Source of the DNA: Virgibacillus_P tibetensis
GTDB taxonomy: Bacteria > Bacillota > Bacilli > Bacillales > Amphibacillaceae
Assembly: GCF_036026595.1 (NCBI RefSeq)
Contig: NZ_JARZFX010000001.1
Span: 372,001-436,000 of the forward strand
DNA: 64,000 nucleotides
Direction: 5' to 3'
In this document: one piece after another, positions 18,359-26,319 of the stretch
Layout of the letters: each line of letters starts with the position of its first letter
Numbering within the stretch: position 1 is the first letter of the stretch
Position numbers and translations under genes: made by a program
Notes under the pieces: model-generated
Databases searched by the model: none
Told to the model about the DNA's origin: nothing
The model's input: only the letters and a program-made list of their open reading frames with translations

Positions 18359-19243
18359 GTGCAGGAGAACCTAAACAACTATATTAAAGATAAGAAGGAA
18401 GCAATACACAAAGAACTGATTAGATACCTAGAAGACCTTGTTATCCCTGATAAGCTAAAAGAATCCATGCTCTATTCTGTGAAAGCTGGAGGGAAAAGAT
18501 TACGTCCAGTCCTATTACTTGCTGCTTACGAAGCATATGGTGACAATACACAAAAAGCTCTTACTTCAGCAATTGCGCTTGAATTCATTCACACCTATTC
18601 TTTAATACATGATGATCTACCTGCAATGGATAATGATGACTATCGAAGAGGTAAACCCACGAACCATAAAGAATTTAATGAAGCTACCGCCATACTGGCA
18701 GGGGATGCTCTGTTAACATATAGCTTCGAGGTCATTTCTAATGACCCACTGCTTAATGATACTCAAAAAGTTAACCTTATAAAAGCGTTATCTTACTCCA
18801 GCGGACCGAATGGAATGGTAGGCGGGCAGATGCTGGATATGCACGCTGAAAACCTTCCAATTACCCTGACAGAGCTTGAAGAAATTCATACCCATAAAAC
18901 AGGTGAGCTATTAAGGTTTGCTATATACGCAGGAGCATACCTGGGAAAAGCTACAAGTGAACAATTAAGCTATTTGAAGGATTTTGCTTATTATTTAGGC
19001 TTAATATTTCAAGTGCAAGATGATATTTTAGATATTACTGGAGACCCGGATAAAATCGGTAAACCAGTAGGCAGTGATGAAGGAAATCAAAAAAGCACGT
19101 ATCCGAAACTATTGGGTTTAGAAGGTGCTGTTGAACAGAAGAACTCCTATGTCATGAAGGCGAAAGAAGCACTAAAGAAAGCCAATGCTGAACACTCTTA
19201 TTTAATGCAGTTGACAGATTTTTTCAGTCAGAGAGATCACTAA
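18359..19243 (+). CDS. ispA: Polyprenyl synthetase, farnesyl diphosphate synthase type
   Basis: Condenses IPP with DMAPP/GPP to make farnesyl diphosphate for quinone, undecaprenyl and other isoprenoids. 294 residues. First Asp-rich motif DDLPAMDNDD with the short-chain FPPS arrangement, second motif QDDILDITGD, and GGKRLRP for IPP binding. GTG start two bases after the xseB stop, with AGGAGG upstream. In most Bacillus genomes dxs follows directly; here a noncoding RNA locus follows. Confidence 0.94.
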   Translation: MQENLNNYIKDKKEAIHKELIRYLEDLVIPDKLKESMLYSVKAGGKRLRPVLLLAAYEAYGDNTQKALTSAIALEFIHTYSLIHDDLPAMDNDDYRRGKPTNHKEFNEATAILAGDALLTYSFEVISNDPLLNDTQKVNLIKALSYSSGPNGMVGGQMLDMHAENLPITLTELEEIHTHKTGELLRFAIYAGAYLGKATSEQLSYLKDFAYYLGLIFQVQDDILDITGDPDKIGKPVGSDEGNQKSTYPKLLGLEGAVEQKNSYVMKAKEALKKANAEHSYLMQLTDFFSQRDH

Positions 19244-19250
19244 TATTTTC

Positions 19251-19279
19251 TGGAAGTCTCCGCTATTATATGTTATAAT
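19251..19279 (+). promoter_or_regulatory. Candidate extended -10 promoter for OLE RNA
   Basis: TGTTATAAT (19271-19279) is a perfect extended -10 element. The -35 position, with a 17-base spacer, reads TGGAAG (weak). Initiation near 19286 would fall right at the 5' strand of the terminal helix of the RNA. It may supplement read-through from the ispA operon. Confidence 0.5.
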
Positions 19280-19285
19280 TATAAG

Positions 19286-19898
19286 GAATATAGGAATGGT
19301 GCAGTATTCTAGTCAGTCCTCCGTTCCTGAAGGCGGGCCTAAAAATCTGCCAAAGGGCATATCGATGAAGTTCCTTGTGTTGGCTTGAGGCGCCCAGCCT
19401 TGGGTCAGTGCTGGGAGTTAAGGTTTTTGGGCGATCCACAAAGGCATGTGGGCGTTGACCCGATTACCGTGGAGGCCCATCTCTGTAGTGGTAACTAAGC
19501 CTAGGGACCATTATGGAATGGGGTATGAACCTGTACAATATGGTAAGGGACACCTTATTTGCAGCGTAGCCTGCCTTGAGTGGTGTTAGAGGGGATTAGA
19601 GTCGCAAATAGCAAACTGGGTGGCCACCAGTTTGACTGTTTTTATTCTCTATGAAATCTTCACTGCAAAAGAGGCTAGGGAACGGTTAAGGACTGCTGAG
19701 GAAATCTCCTAGACTGTTCGATTGACGTTTAAAAGGGATTATAGTGTGGACTAAGTGGTAATCCAGTCTAGCTAATGGTGACAAGCTAAGATGGGTTTAA
19801 TGGGGAACCGCCTACATGGCAACATGGGGTACTCATCTGGGAAAACCTACTGGACCTAAGCCGCAGTTTTTACCTTTTAAATGACCATTCCTTATACA
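19286..19898 (+). ncRNA. ole: OLE RNA (ornate, large, extremophilic RNA)
   Basis: The 700-base gap between ispA and the next gene has no coding frame but is unusually GC-balanced and structured. I recognise it as OLE RNA: location next to ispA, a following gene for an OapA-type membrane protein, a size of about 610 nt, and conserved-looking blocks such as CTAGTCAGTCCTCCGTTCCTG near the 5' end. Its ends are defined by a long-range helix: TATAGGAATGGT (19289-19300) pairs with ACCATTCCTTATA (19884-19896). Work in Bacillus halodurans shows that OLE RNA binds OapA at the membrane and affects tolerance to cold, alcohols and Mg2+. The biochemical role is still unsettled. Exact ends are estimates. 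Confidence 0.88.
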
Positions 19899-19944
19899 TA
19901 GCACGTATTTTAAATCCAACTTTAATTGAGGTATAAAATAAAAA

Positions 19945-20520
19945 ATGAAATTACAGTTAAAAAGATCACTAAAATTCAGTTTGACAATTGCCGTTATCAC
20001 ATTTGTGTTAGCGGCTATTTTTTCAGTCATATCATCCTCCATATTAAGCGGAGTTGTGTGGATAATCGGCTTGTTGATTGTCTTATTAATTGTTCTTACA
20101 GGAGTCATATTTGATATGTTAGGGATAGCAGCAACTGCTGCTAATGAAACACCCTTTCATGCGATGGCTGCTGAAAAGGTTGTAGGTGCAAAAGAAGCGG
20201 TAATTATTGTTAGAAATGCTGACAGATTTGCCAGTTTCTGTAATGATGTAATAGGAGATATTTCGGGAATAGTAAGTGGAACAGCAACTGCAATTGTTGT
20301 CCTCCAAATTGCTGCGCTCTTTGAATCCGGAGATGGCTCTTCGGTGCAGATTGTTCTATCTGTTTTATTGACAAGCATGGTAGCAGCAATTACAGTTGGT
20401 GGTAAAGCAATCGGGAAATTTCTCGCGATAAACGCTTCAACAAAGATAATATTTTTTGTAGGAAAAGTCATTTTCTTAATTGAAAATAAAATAAAAATAA
20501 ATATACTTCCTAAAAATTAG
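19945..20520 (+). CDS. oapA: OLE-associated membrane protein OapA
   Basis: Membrane protein that binds OLE RNA and brings it to the cell membrane. 191 residues with at least four hydrophobic segments (about 12-32, 36-58, 107-127 and 135-160), a conserved charged loop (ATAANETPFHAMAAEKVVGAKEA) and a basic C-terminal tail (ENKIKINILPKN). It lacks a soluble domain. The fold has been compared with the DUF21 membrane domain of Mg2+-linked CorB/CNNM proteins, and the sequence is compatible with that. The ribosome site (GAGGT) is weak and about 12 bases from the ATG. It lies about 45 bases after the RNA, and in other genomes ole and oapA are nearly always paired. Confidence 0.85.
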   Translation: MKLQLKRSLKFSLTIAVITFVLAAIFSVISSSILSGVVWIIGLLIVLLIVLTGVIFDMLGIAATAANETPFHAMAAEKVVGAKEAVIIVRNADRFASFCNDVIGDISGIVSGTATAIVVLQIAALFESGDGSSVQIVLSVLLTSMVAAITVGGKAIGKFLAINASTKIIFFVGKVIFLIENKIKINILPKN

Positions 20521-20543
20521 AGAAGAAGTAAGGACGCAATATA

Positions 20544-21365
20544 ATGGTGAAAAAACGTTTAGATGTTCTATTAGTCGAAAGGAATTTAATCGAAACAAGG
20601 GAAAAAGCCAAACGGTTAATTATGGCTGGACTCGTATTCTCAGAACAAAACCGGTTGGATAAACCAGGTGTTAAAGTAGATGAGGAAATTCCGCTTACAG
20701 TAAAAGGAAAACTTATTCCCTACGTTGGGCGAGGTGGACTTAAGCTCGAGAAAGCATTGCAGTACTTTTCTATTTCTGTCGAAGACAAAGTTATGATTGA
20801 CGTAGGATCATCAACTGGAGGCTTTACTGATTGCGCTCTGCAAAATGGAGCTAGACTCAGCTATGCTATTGATGTAGGTTATAACCAACTTGATTGGAAA
20901 TTAAGAAATGATAAACGTGTAATTGTCATGGAACGAACGAACTTTCGGTATGTAACACCAGATATGTTACATAGTGACCAACCGAACTTTGCTTCCATTG
21001 ATGTTTCATTCATCTCTTTAAAATTGATTTTGCCAGTATTAAAAACATTATTGGAATCAGGTAGTGATGTCATTGCTTTGATAAAGCCTCAATTTGAAGC
21101 TGGTCGCGACCAGGTAGGTAAAAAAGGAATTGTAAGAGATAAAAAAGTGCATTACAGTGTGTTAAAACAAATAGTAGCATTTGCACAAAGTGAACGATAT
21201 GAAGTCATTGACCTTACGTTTTCTCCAATAACTGGAGGCGATGGCAATATTGAATTTTTGGCACACTTCGGCTGGGAAAAAAATAAAGGGAAATTGGTGT
21301 CAGATGTCGAACTAGAACAATTAGTAGAAATGGCGCATAATGAACTAAAGTCTCTCGCTAAATAA
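20544..21365 (+). CDS. TlyA family rRNA (cytidine-2'-O)-methyltransferase
   Basis: Predicted SAM-dependent 2'-O-methyltransferase of rRNA, called YqxC in B. subtilis. 273 residues: an N-terminal S4 RNA-binding domain (RLDVLLVERNLIETREKAKRLIMAG) and an FtsJ/RrmJ-like methyltransferase domain with the SAM motif DVGSSTGGFTDCALQ and the catalytic-type residues in IDVGYNQLDWKLR and LIKPQFEAGR. It lies 23 bases after oapA and upstream of argR, as in B. subtilis. Hemolysin annotations of this family are outdated. Confidence 0.92.
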   Translation: MVKKRLDVLLVERNLIETREKAKRLIMAGLVFSEQNRLDKPGVKVDEEIPLTVKGKLIPYVGRGGLKLEKALQYFSISVEDKVMIDVGSSTGGFTDCALQNGARLSYAIDVGYNQLDWKLRNDKRVIVMERTNFRYVTPDMLHSDQPNFASIDVSFISLKLILPVLKTLLESGSDVIALIKPQFEAGRDQVGKKGIVRDKKVHYSVLKQIVAFAQSERYEVIDLTFSPITGGDGNIEFLAHFGWEKNKGKLVSDVELEQLVEMAHNELKSLAK

Positions 21366-21421
21366 TTATAGATAATTGTATACCTATAAATTAGTAATAG
21401 TATGTGATAGGGGGTGCAAAA

Positions 21422-21871
21422 ATGAGTAAAATACAACGGCACATCAAAATTCGTGAGTTAATCACGGAAAATGAAATAGAAACCCAAGATGACCTTGTGG
21501 ACCATTTAAAATACTTGGGCTATAAAGTAACCCAAGCTACAGTCTCACGAGACATTAAAGAACTTCATCTTGTGAAGGTTCTTACTAATAAAGGTACTTA
21601 TAAGTATAGCCTGCCCGCGGATTCGCGATTTAACCCGTTAAATAAACTGAAGCGTTTAATTATGGATGCATTTGTAAAAATAGAAAATGCAGGCCATTTT
21701 ATTGTTTTGAAAACACTTCCAGGCAATGCTCATGCTGTAGGTGTTTTAATTGATAATCTGGACTGGGAAGAAATTATGGGAACTATATGTGGTGATGATA
21801 CCTGCTTAATTATTTGCAAAACGGAAGCAGATTCAGAAAAACTGAAAGAACGATTTATAGGAATGCTATAG
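21422..21871 (+). CDS. argR: Arginine repressor ArgR/AhrC
   Basis: Arginine-dependent regulator that represses arginine biosynthesis and activates catabolism. 149 residues: winged helix with the TVSRDIKELHLVKV recognition region and a C-terminal hexamerisation/arginine domain with GNAHAVGVLIDNLDW and GTICGDDTCLIIC. ATG 21422 has GGGGGTG upstream; the six upstream in-frame codons are not homologous. B. subtilis AhrC has the same length and neighbours. Confidence 0.95.
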   Translation: MSKIQRHIKIRELITENEIETQDDLVDHLKYLGYKVTQATVSRDIKELHLVKVLTNKGTYKYSLPADSRFNPLNKLKRLIMDAFVKIENAGHFIVLKTLPGNAHAVGVLIDNLDWEEIMGTICGDDTCLIICKTEADSEKLKERFIGML

Positions 21872-21917
21872 CCCATTATAATAATGAACTAATGTAACTA
21901 GTGAGGTGAATGATAGC

Positions 21918-23636
21918 GTGTTAACTGAATTATCCATTCATGACTTTGCAATTATAGATAAAATATCGATTACATTTAATGATGGTCTCACTGTTTTAAC
22001 TGGAGAAACCGGTGCAGGGAAATCCATCATCATTGACGCAGTACAGTTGTTGGCCGGTGGCAGAGGCTCTGTAGAGTATGTGCGACATGAAGCTAAGAAA
22101 GCTGAAATAGAAGGCTTATTTACTATTGATAATAAAGATCACCCTATTTATAGTGTGGGCAAGGAATACGGAATTGAAATACTGGATCAGCAAGTTGTTT
22201 TACAACGGGTAATTACAGCAAATGGGAAAAGCATCTGTAGAGTAAACAGTAAATTGGTAACGTTAGCTATACTAAGAGAATTTGGAAAAACACTTATTGA
22301 CATACATAGTCAACATGAAACTCAATCTCTCATGGATTCTGAAAACCATATTGATTTATTGGACCTATATGATCCTCATATTATAAAAAGATCAAAGGAA
22401 GAATATACATTCTTATATGATAAACTTACCACCTTAAAAACGCGGTATAAAAAATGGAGTGAAAATGAACAGGAAATAGCTCATCGGCTTGATTTGCTTG
22501 CATTTCAAATGCAGGAATTGGAGCAAGCAAACCTACTACCGAATGAAGATGAAGCTTTGGAAGAAGAAAGAGTTTCATTAGTTAATTACGAACGAATTTA
22601 TACTGCGCTTCAAGATACCTATAACGCTCTATATGGTGAGCAAAAGGGATTGGAATGGATAAGCAAGGCTAAGCAAGCATTAGAAAATACGAGCAGTTAT
22701 GATGATTACATTGCTAAAAAGGCTGAAGAAATATCAAATCATTATTATGCTCTTGAAGAGTTGAGTTACGATATCAGGAACTATTCAGACACACAACAGT
22801 ATAGTGCCAGCCGATTAAATGAAATCGAATCACGATTAAATGAAATAAACAGATTAAAGAAAAAATACGGAACGACAGTTAATGAAATACTTGAATATAT
22901 GGCAACTATTGAAGAAGAAATCGAAGAAATCAATAATAAGGACTCACATTTGTCCAAATTAGGTGACCAAATTGATGAAATTAAAAAAGACGCTTATTTG
23001 GAAGCAAAGCAACTTCATGATATAAGAAGAAAGGCAGCTGATTCTTTAACGGAGGATATCTATAAAGAATTAAAGGGACTATATTTAGAAAAGACATCTT
23101 TTGCAATCTCATTTGATCCTGATGAGCATAATTTAAAAGTCCAGAACGATGAAGAAGTGAAGCTTGGAAAAAATGGCTTTGACCATATCAAGTTTTTAAT
23201 ATCTACAAATCCTGGAGAACCCCTTAAAGAATTAAGTAAAGTGGCATCAGGCGGGGAATTGTCTCGTATCATGCTGGCTCTGAAAAAAATCTTTGCAAAA
23301 CATCAAGGTGTTACGAGTGTTATTTTTGATGAAGTTGATACAGGTGTAAGTGGGCGGGTTGCACAGGCTATAGCTGAAAAGATATACCAAATCTCAAATA
23401 ACTCACAGGTCCTGTGCATAACACACTTGCCACAGGTTGCAGCAATGGCGGATACGCATAAATTCATCAGCAAAATGGAAAGAAACAATAGAACATCTAC
23501 CAGTGTTTCTGAACTAACTGTGAATGAACAGGTGGAAGAACTCAGCAGAATGATTACCGGAACTAAACTTACAGAAACTGCTAAAGACCATGCTAAAGAA
23601 ATGCTTGATTTAGTATCTGCTTTTAAATCAAATTAA
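21918..23636 (+). CDS. recN: DNA repair protein RecN
   Basis: SMC-like ATPase acting early in double-strand break repair. About 572 residues: Walker A GETGAGKSIIIDA, central coiled-coil (residues about 150-360), ABC signature KVASGGELSRIMLALK and Walker B TSVIFDEVDTGVSG. I place the start at GTG 21918, giving the usual MLTELSI N-terminus, with GAGGTG as ribosome site; GTG 21906 is part of that site. A terminator follows. Confidence 0.95.
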   Translation: MLTELSIHDFAIIDKISITFNDGLTVLTGETGAGKSIIIDAVQLLAGGRGSVEYVRHEAKKAEIEGLFTIDNKDHPIYSVGKEYGIEILDQQVVLQRVITANGKSICRVNSKLVTLAILREFGKTLIDIHSQHETQSLMDSENHIDLLDLYDPHIIKRSKEEYTFLYDKLTTLKTRYKKWSENEQEIAHRLDLLAFQMQELEQANLLPNEDEALEEERVSLVNYERIYTALQDTYNALYGEQKGLEWISKAKQALENTSSYDDYIAKKAEEISNHYYALEELSYDIRNYSDTQQYSASRLNEIESRLNEINRLKKKYGTTVNEILEYMATIEEEIEEINNKDSHLSKLGDQIDEIKKDAYLEAKQLHDIRRKAADSLTEDIYKELKGLYLEKTSFAISFDPDEHNLKVQNDEEVKLGKNGFDHIKFLISTNPGEPLKELSKVASGGELSRIMLALKKIFAKHQGVTSVIFDEVDTGVSGRVAQAIAEKIYQISNNSQVLCITHLPQVAAMADTHKFISKMERNNRTSTSVSELTVNEQVEELSRMITGTKLTETAKDHAKEMLDLVSAFKSN

Positions 23637-23657
23637 TAAGGATAATTTTGTCCATCT

Positions 23658-23688
23658 AGCCAGAAGATAGAGTATCTGGCTTTTTTTT
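23658..23688 (+). terminator. Rho-independent terminator after recN
   Basis: AGCCAGA pairs with TCTGGCT, followed by a long T-run. Confidence 0.85.
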
Positions 23689-23904
23689 ATTGGCAAATTA
23701 AAATTGCCTTTTTATCTAATTATTACAAATGAAAAACAATGCATTTCCATTTAACCTTGACTATCGTTACTTATACATAATTTATATGTTTCGTAATAGG
23801 AAATGTTACACATCTTACTTATGTTTCACCAGTTTAAAACAGTCTCTGTTAGGTCAAATTAGAAGTACAGAAATAAAAAATGGTATGGGTTTGGAACGAG
23901 GAGA

Positions 23905-25200
23905 GTGAAACGATTGAGATTGAGACTTACAAATAAACTTCGAATATGGATAGGTATTGTACTCCTTTTTGTTGTAGGTGCGGTTCCTTTTTTAACCCCA
24001 ATGCAAACATATCTTTCCATCCCAAATGAAATAGTCACCTTTAATAACCAATCTCAAATAGAAGTTCCATATTTAGGTAAGAGTGTGAAGATAGACCCTT
24101 CAAAAAGCGTTAAAGCGCTAGATTCCTCCGTATTTTATGCTGAAGAACCTGGTGACAGTCAATTGGTGTATGAGGTTGCAGGCTTCCCCATTAAGAAAGT
24201 AAATTTATCAGTTTTAGATGATATGAAAGTAATTCCAGGAGGTCAGTCGATTGGTGTACAGCTCCATACACTCGGTGTCCTTGTAGTTGGACATCATCTT
24301 GTTAATGGGCAAGAAGGTACTTTGTCACCTGGTGAAGACGCAGATATACAAGTAGGTGATGTAATCTTGGAAATAGAAGGAAAACCAATAAAAAAAATGA
24401 AGGAAGTTAAACCTTTTGTAAAAAAGGCTGGAGAAAAAGAAGGTAAATTAAACGTAACAATAAAAAGAGGAAAAGAGACAATTGAAACCAAGTTGAAACC
24501 AGTTTTAGATACAAAAGTAAATGATTATAAAATTGGTTTGTATATAAGGGATTCGGCTGCTGGAATTGGTACAATGACTTTTTATGAACCAAAATCAAAA
24601 AAGTATGGTGCACTTGGCCATGTCATTTCTGATATGGATACAAAAAAACCAATTGAAATTCATGAAGGAACAATTGTACGTTCATCTGTAACATCTATTG
24701 AAAAAGGAAATAATGGAGTTCCAGGGGAAAAACAGGCCAAATTTTCTATCACGGAAAACAAAATAGGTTCTATAACCAAAAACAGTCCTTTTGGTATTTT
24801 TGGAAAGCTTAATGATCCAATATCAAATGGTAAAAGTGATGAACCACTCCCAATTGCATTGTCTCATGAAGTTAAAGAAGGACCTGCCAAAATTCTTACA
24901 GTAGTTGAAGATGAAAAGGTAGAGGAATTTGATATTGAAATTGTCAGTACTGTACCTCAAAAGTTTCCGGCTACAAAGGGAATGGTGATTCAGATGACTG
25001 ATGAGAAATTACTCAATCAAACAGGAGGTATTGTCCAAGGCATGAGTGGAAGCCCAATAATACAGAATGGAAAAATCATTGGTGCAGTAACACATGTTTT
25101 TGTTAATGATCCGACTTCCGGATATGGTGTTCATATTGAATGGATGCTTCAGGATGCAGGCTTAAATATTTATAAAAATGAAGAAAATAAAGCTAGTTAA
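23905..25200 (+). CDS. spoIVB: Stage IV sporulation protein B, SpoIVB peptidase
   Basis: Forespore-secreted serine peptidase that signals to the mother cell and triggers pro-sigma-K processing by cutting SpoIVFA. 431 residues: N-terminal membrane/signal anchor (IWIGIVLLFVVGAVPFL), PDZ domain (about 110-195, IPGGQSIGVQLHTLGV), then the SpoIVB peptidase domain with His239 (GHVISDMD), Asp366 and Ser381 (GMSGSPI), in the order and spacing of the known triad. GTG 23905 lies very close to GAGGAG; TTG 23914 is an alternative start. It lies upstream of spo0A as in Bacillus. Confidence 0.95.
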   Translation: MKRLRLRLTNKLRIWIGIVLLFVVGAVPFLTPMQTYLSIPNEIVTFNNQSQIEVPYLGKSVKIDPSKSVKALDSSVFYAEEPGDSQLVYEVAGFPIKKVNLSVLDDMKVIPGGQSIGVQLHTLGVLVVGHHLVNGQEGTLSPGEDADIQVGDVILEIEGKPIKKMKEVKPFVKKAGEKEGKLNVTIKRGKETIETKLKPVLDTKVNDYKIGLYIRDSAAGIGTMTFYEPKSKKYGALGHVISDMDTKKPIEIHEGTIVRSSVTSIEKGNNGVPGEKQAKFSITENKIGSITKNSPFGIFGKLNDPISNGKSDEPLPIALSHEVKEGPAKILTVVEDEKVEEFDIEIVSTVPQKFPATKGMVIQMTDEKLLNQTGGIVQGMSGSPIIQNGKIIGAVTHVFVNDPTSGYGVHIEWMLQDAGLNIYKNEENKAS

Positions 25201-25243
25201 AAAAATGACTTGTGATGGATTAATTCCATACAAGTCATTTTAT
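25201..25243 (+). terminator. Rho-independent terminator after spoIVB
   Basis: AAAATGACTTGT pairs with ACAAGTCATTTT; the stem continues through ATGGA/TCCAT with one bulged base and a TTAAT loop. Confidence 0.85.
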
Positions 25244-25275
25244 TATTCATGTAGGGAAAATTATAAATTAAACTA

Positions 25276-25284
25276 TGATATAAT
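25276..25284 (+). promoter_or_regulatory. Candidate vegetative promoter (-10) of spo0A
   Basis: TGATATAAT is a perfect extended -10 element lying about 200 bases before spo0A. No good -35 is visible. Its place matches the vegetative Pv promoter of B. subtilis spo0A. Confidence 0.4.
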
Positions 25285-25298
25285 AGGCATAAATATTA

Positions 25299-25305
25299 TT
25301 CGACA
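25299..25305 (-). promoter_or_regulatory. Spo0A box (0A box)
   Basis: TTCGACA is the complement of the 0A-box core TGTCGAA. It lies between the candidate vegetative and sigma-H promoters of spo0A, where autoregulatory boxes occur in B. subtilis. Confidence 0.5.
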
Positions 25306-25410
25306 ATTACCACCCCTTTTTGTCATCACTTATCGAATTACATCGAAAATTAAAGGTAAATGATGATAATTAAAGTAAATACAAAAAAACCTAAAGTTTT
25401 TTAAATAAAT

Positions 25411-25439
25411 AAAGGATATTTGGATCTTTTGTAGAATAA
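25411..25439 (+). promoter_or_regulatory. Sigma-H promoter of spo0A
   Basis: AAAGGATAT, an 11-base spacer, then GTAGAATAA fit the sigma-H consensus (RnAGGAwWW, 11-12, RnnGAATWW) at every defined position. It lies about 45 bases before the start codon, as the Ps promoter does in B. subtilis. Confidence 0.8.
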
Positions 25440-25482
25440 GTAGAATAGAAACGCTGAATTACATAAAAGGAGGAAATTTTAA

Positions 25483-26262
25483 GTGGAGAAAATATCGGTA
25501 TGTTTAGTTGATGACAATAAGGAACTAATTCAATTAATGGAAGATTATTTTGATGAGCAGGCAGATATAGAAGTGATTGGAACAGCCTACAATGGCAGGG
25601 ATTGCTTAACTATGCTCGAGGACCTGGAACCAGACGTGTTACTTTTGGATATTATAATGCCGCATATTGACGGTTTGGCGGTTTTAAATACGTTGCGTGG
25701 TATGGAGAAGAGAAAGAAACCTAATGTTATTATGTTAACTGCCTTTGGACAAGAAGAAGTTATGAAGAAAGCTGTTGACTTAGGTGCTTCCTATTTTATA
25801 CTGAAGCCGTTTGATCTGGATAATTTATCTGATCAGATTCGGCAGGCGCAGGGAGGTCCTGCGTATTCCTCGAGTACCAATAAAGCCACCAAAAAGGAAA
25901 GGAAAAAACAGGATCTGGAAGCAAACATTACGAATATCATTCATGAGATAGGTGTCCCAGCACATATTAAGGGTTATATGTACTTACGAGAGGCGATTAC
26001 AATGGTGTATAATGATATAGAACTTTTAGGATCTATTACAAAAGTCCTTTACCCTGACATTGCCAAAAAGTTTAATACGACTGCATCACGGGTTGAACGA
26101 GCAATTCGTCATGCAATAGAAGTAGCTTGGAGCAGGGGGAATATAGATTCTATTTCAGCTTTATTTGGATATACGATAAGTATTAATAAGGCAAAACCAA
26201 CAAATAGTGAATTCATTGCGATGGTTGCAGACCGTCTGCGCCTGGAACACAAAGCGAGTTAA
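25483..26262 (+). CDS. spo0A: Sporulation master regulator Spo0A
   Basis: Response regulator at the end of the sporulation phosphorelay. 259 residues: receiver domain with acidic pocket Asp10/Asp11, phospho-acceptor Asp56 (VLLLDIIMP) and Lys108; a linker (about 125-145); and the Spo0A C-terminal DNA-binding domain with ATRVERAIRHAIEVAW-type recognition helix and the sigma-contact helix. GTG start with AGGAGG upstream. Confidence 0.97.
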   Translation: MEKISVCLVDDNKELIQLMEDYFDEQADIEVIGTAYNGRDCLTMLEDLEPDVLLLDIIMPHIDGLAVLNTLRGMEKRKKPNVIMLTAFGQEEVMKKAVDLGASYFILKPFDLDNLSDQIRQAQGGPAYSSSTNKATKKERKKQDLEANITNIIHEIGVPAHIKGYMYLREAITMVYNDIELLGSITKVLYPDIAKKFNTTASRVERAIRHAIEVAWSRGNIDSISALFGYTISINKAKPTNSEFIAMVADRLRLEHKAS

Positions 26263-26268
26263 CGAAAA

Positions 26269-26307
26269 AATATTACTGTACAAATGAGTACAGTAATATT
26301 TTATTTA
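26269..26307. terminator. Bidirectional terminator between spo0A and aspartokinase
   Basis: AATATTACTGTAC pairs with GTACAGTAATATT across AAATGA, with A-run before and T-rich tract after, so it can serve both convergent genes. Confidence 0.75.
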
Positions 26308-26319
26308 TTCCCATATTTT

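Noticed and set aside
20544..21365. Hemolysin annotation of the TlyA-like protein
   Set aside because: S4 plus FtsJ-type methyltransferase domains point to rRNA methylation.
25178..25363. 61-codon plus-strand frame after spoIVB
   Set aside because: Overlaps the spoIVB terminator and the spo0A control region; no ribosome site.
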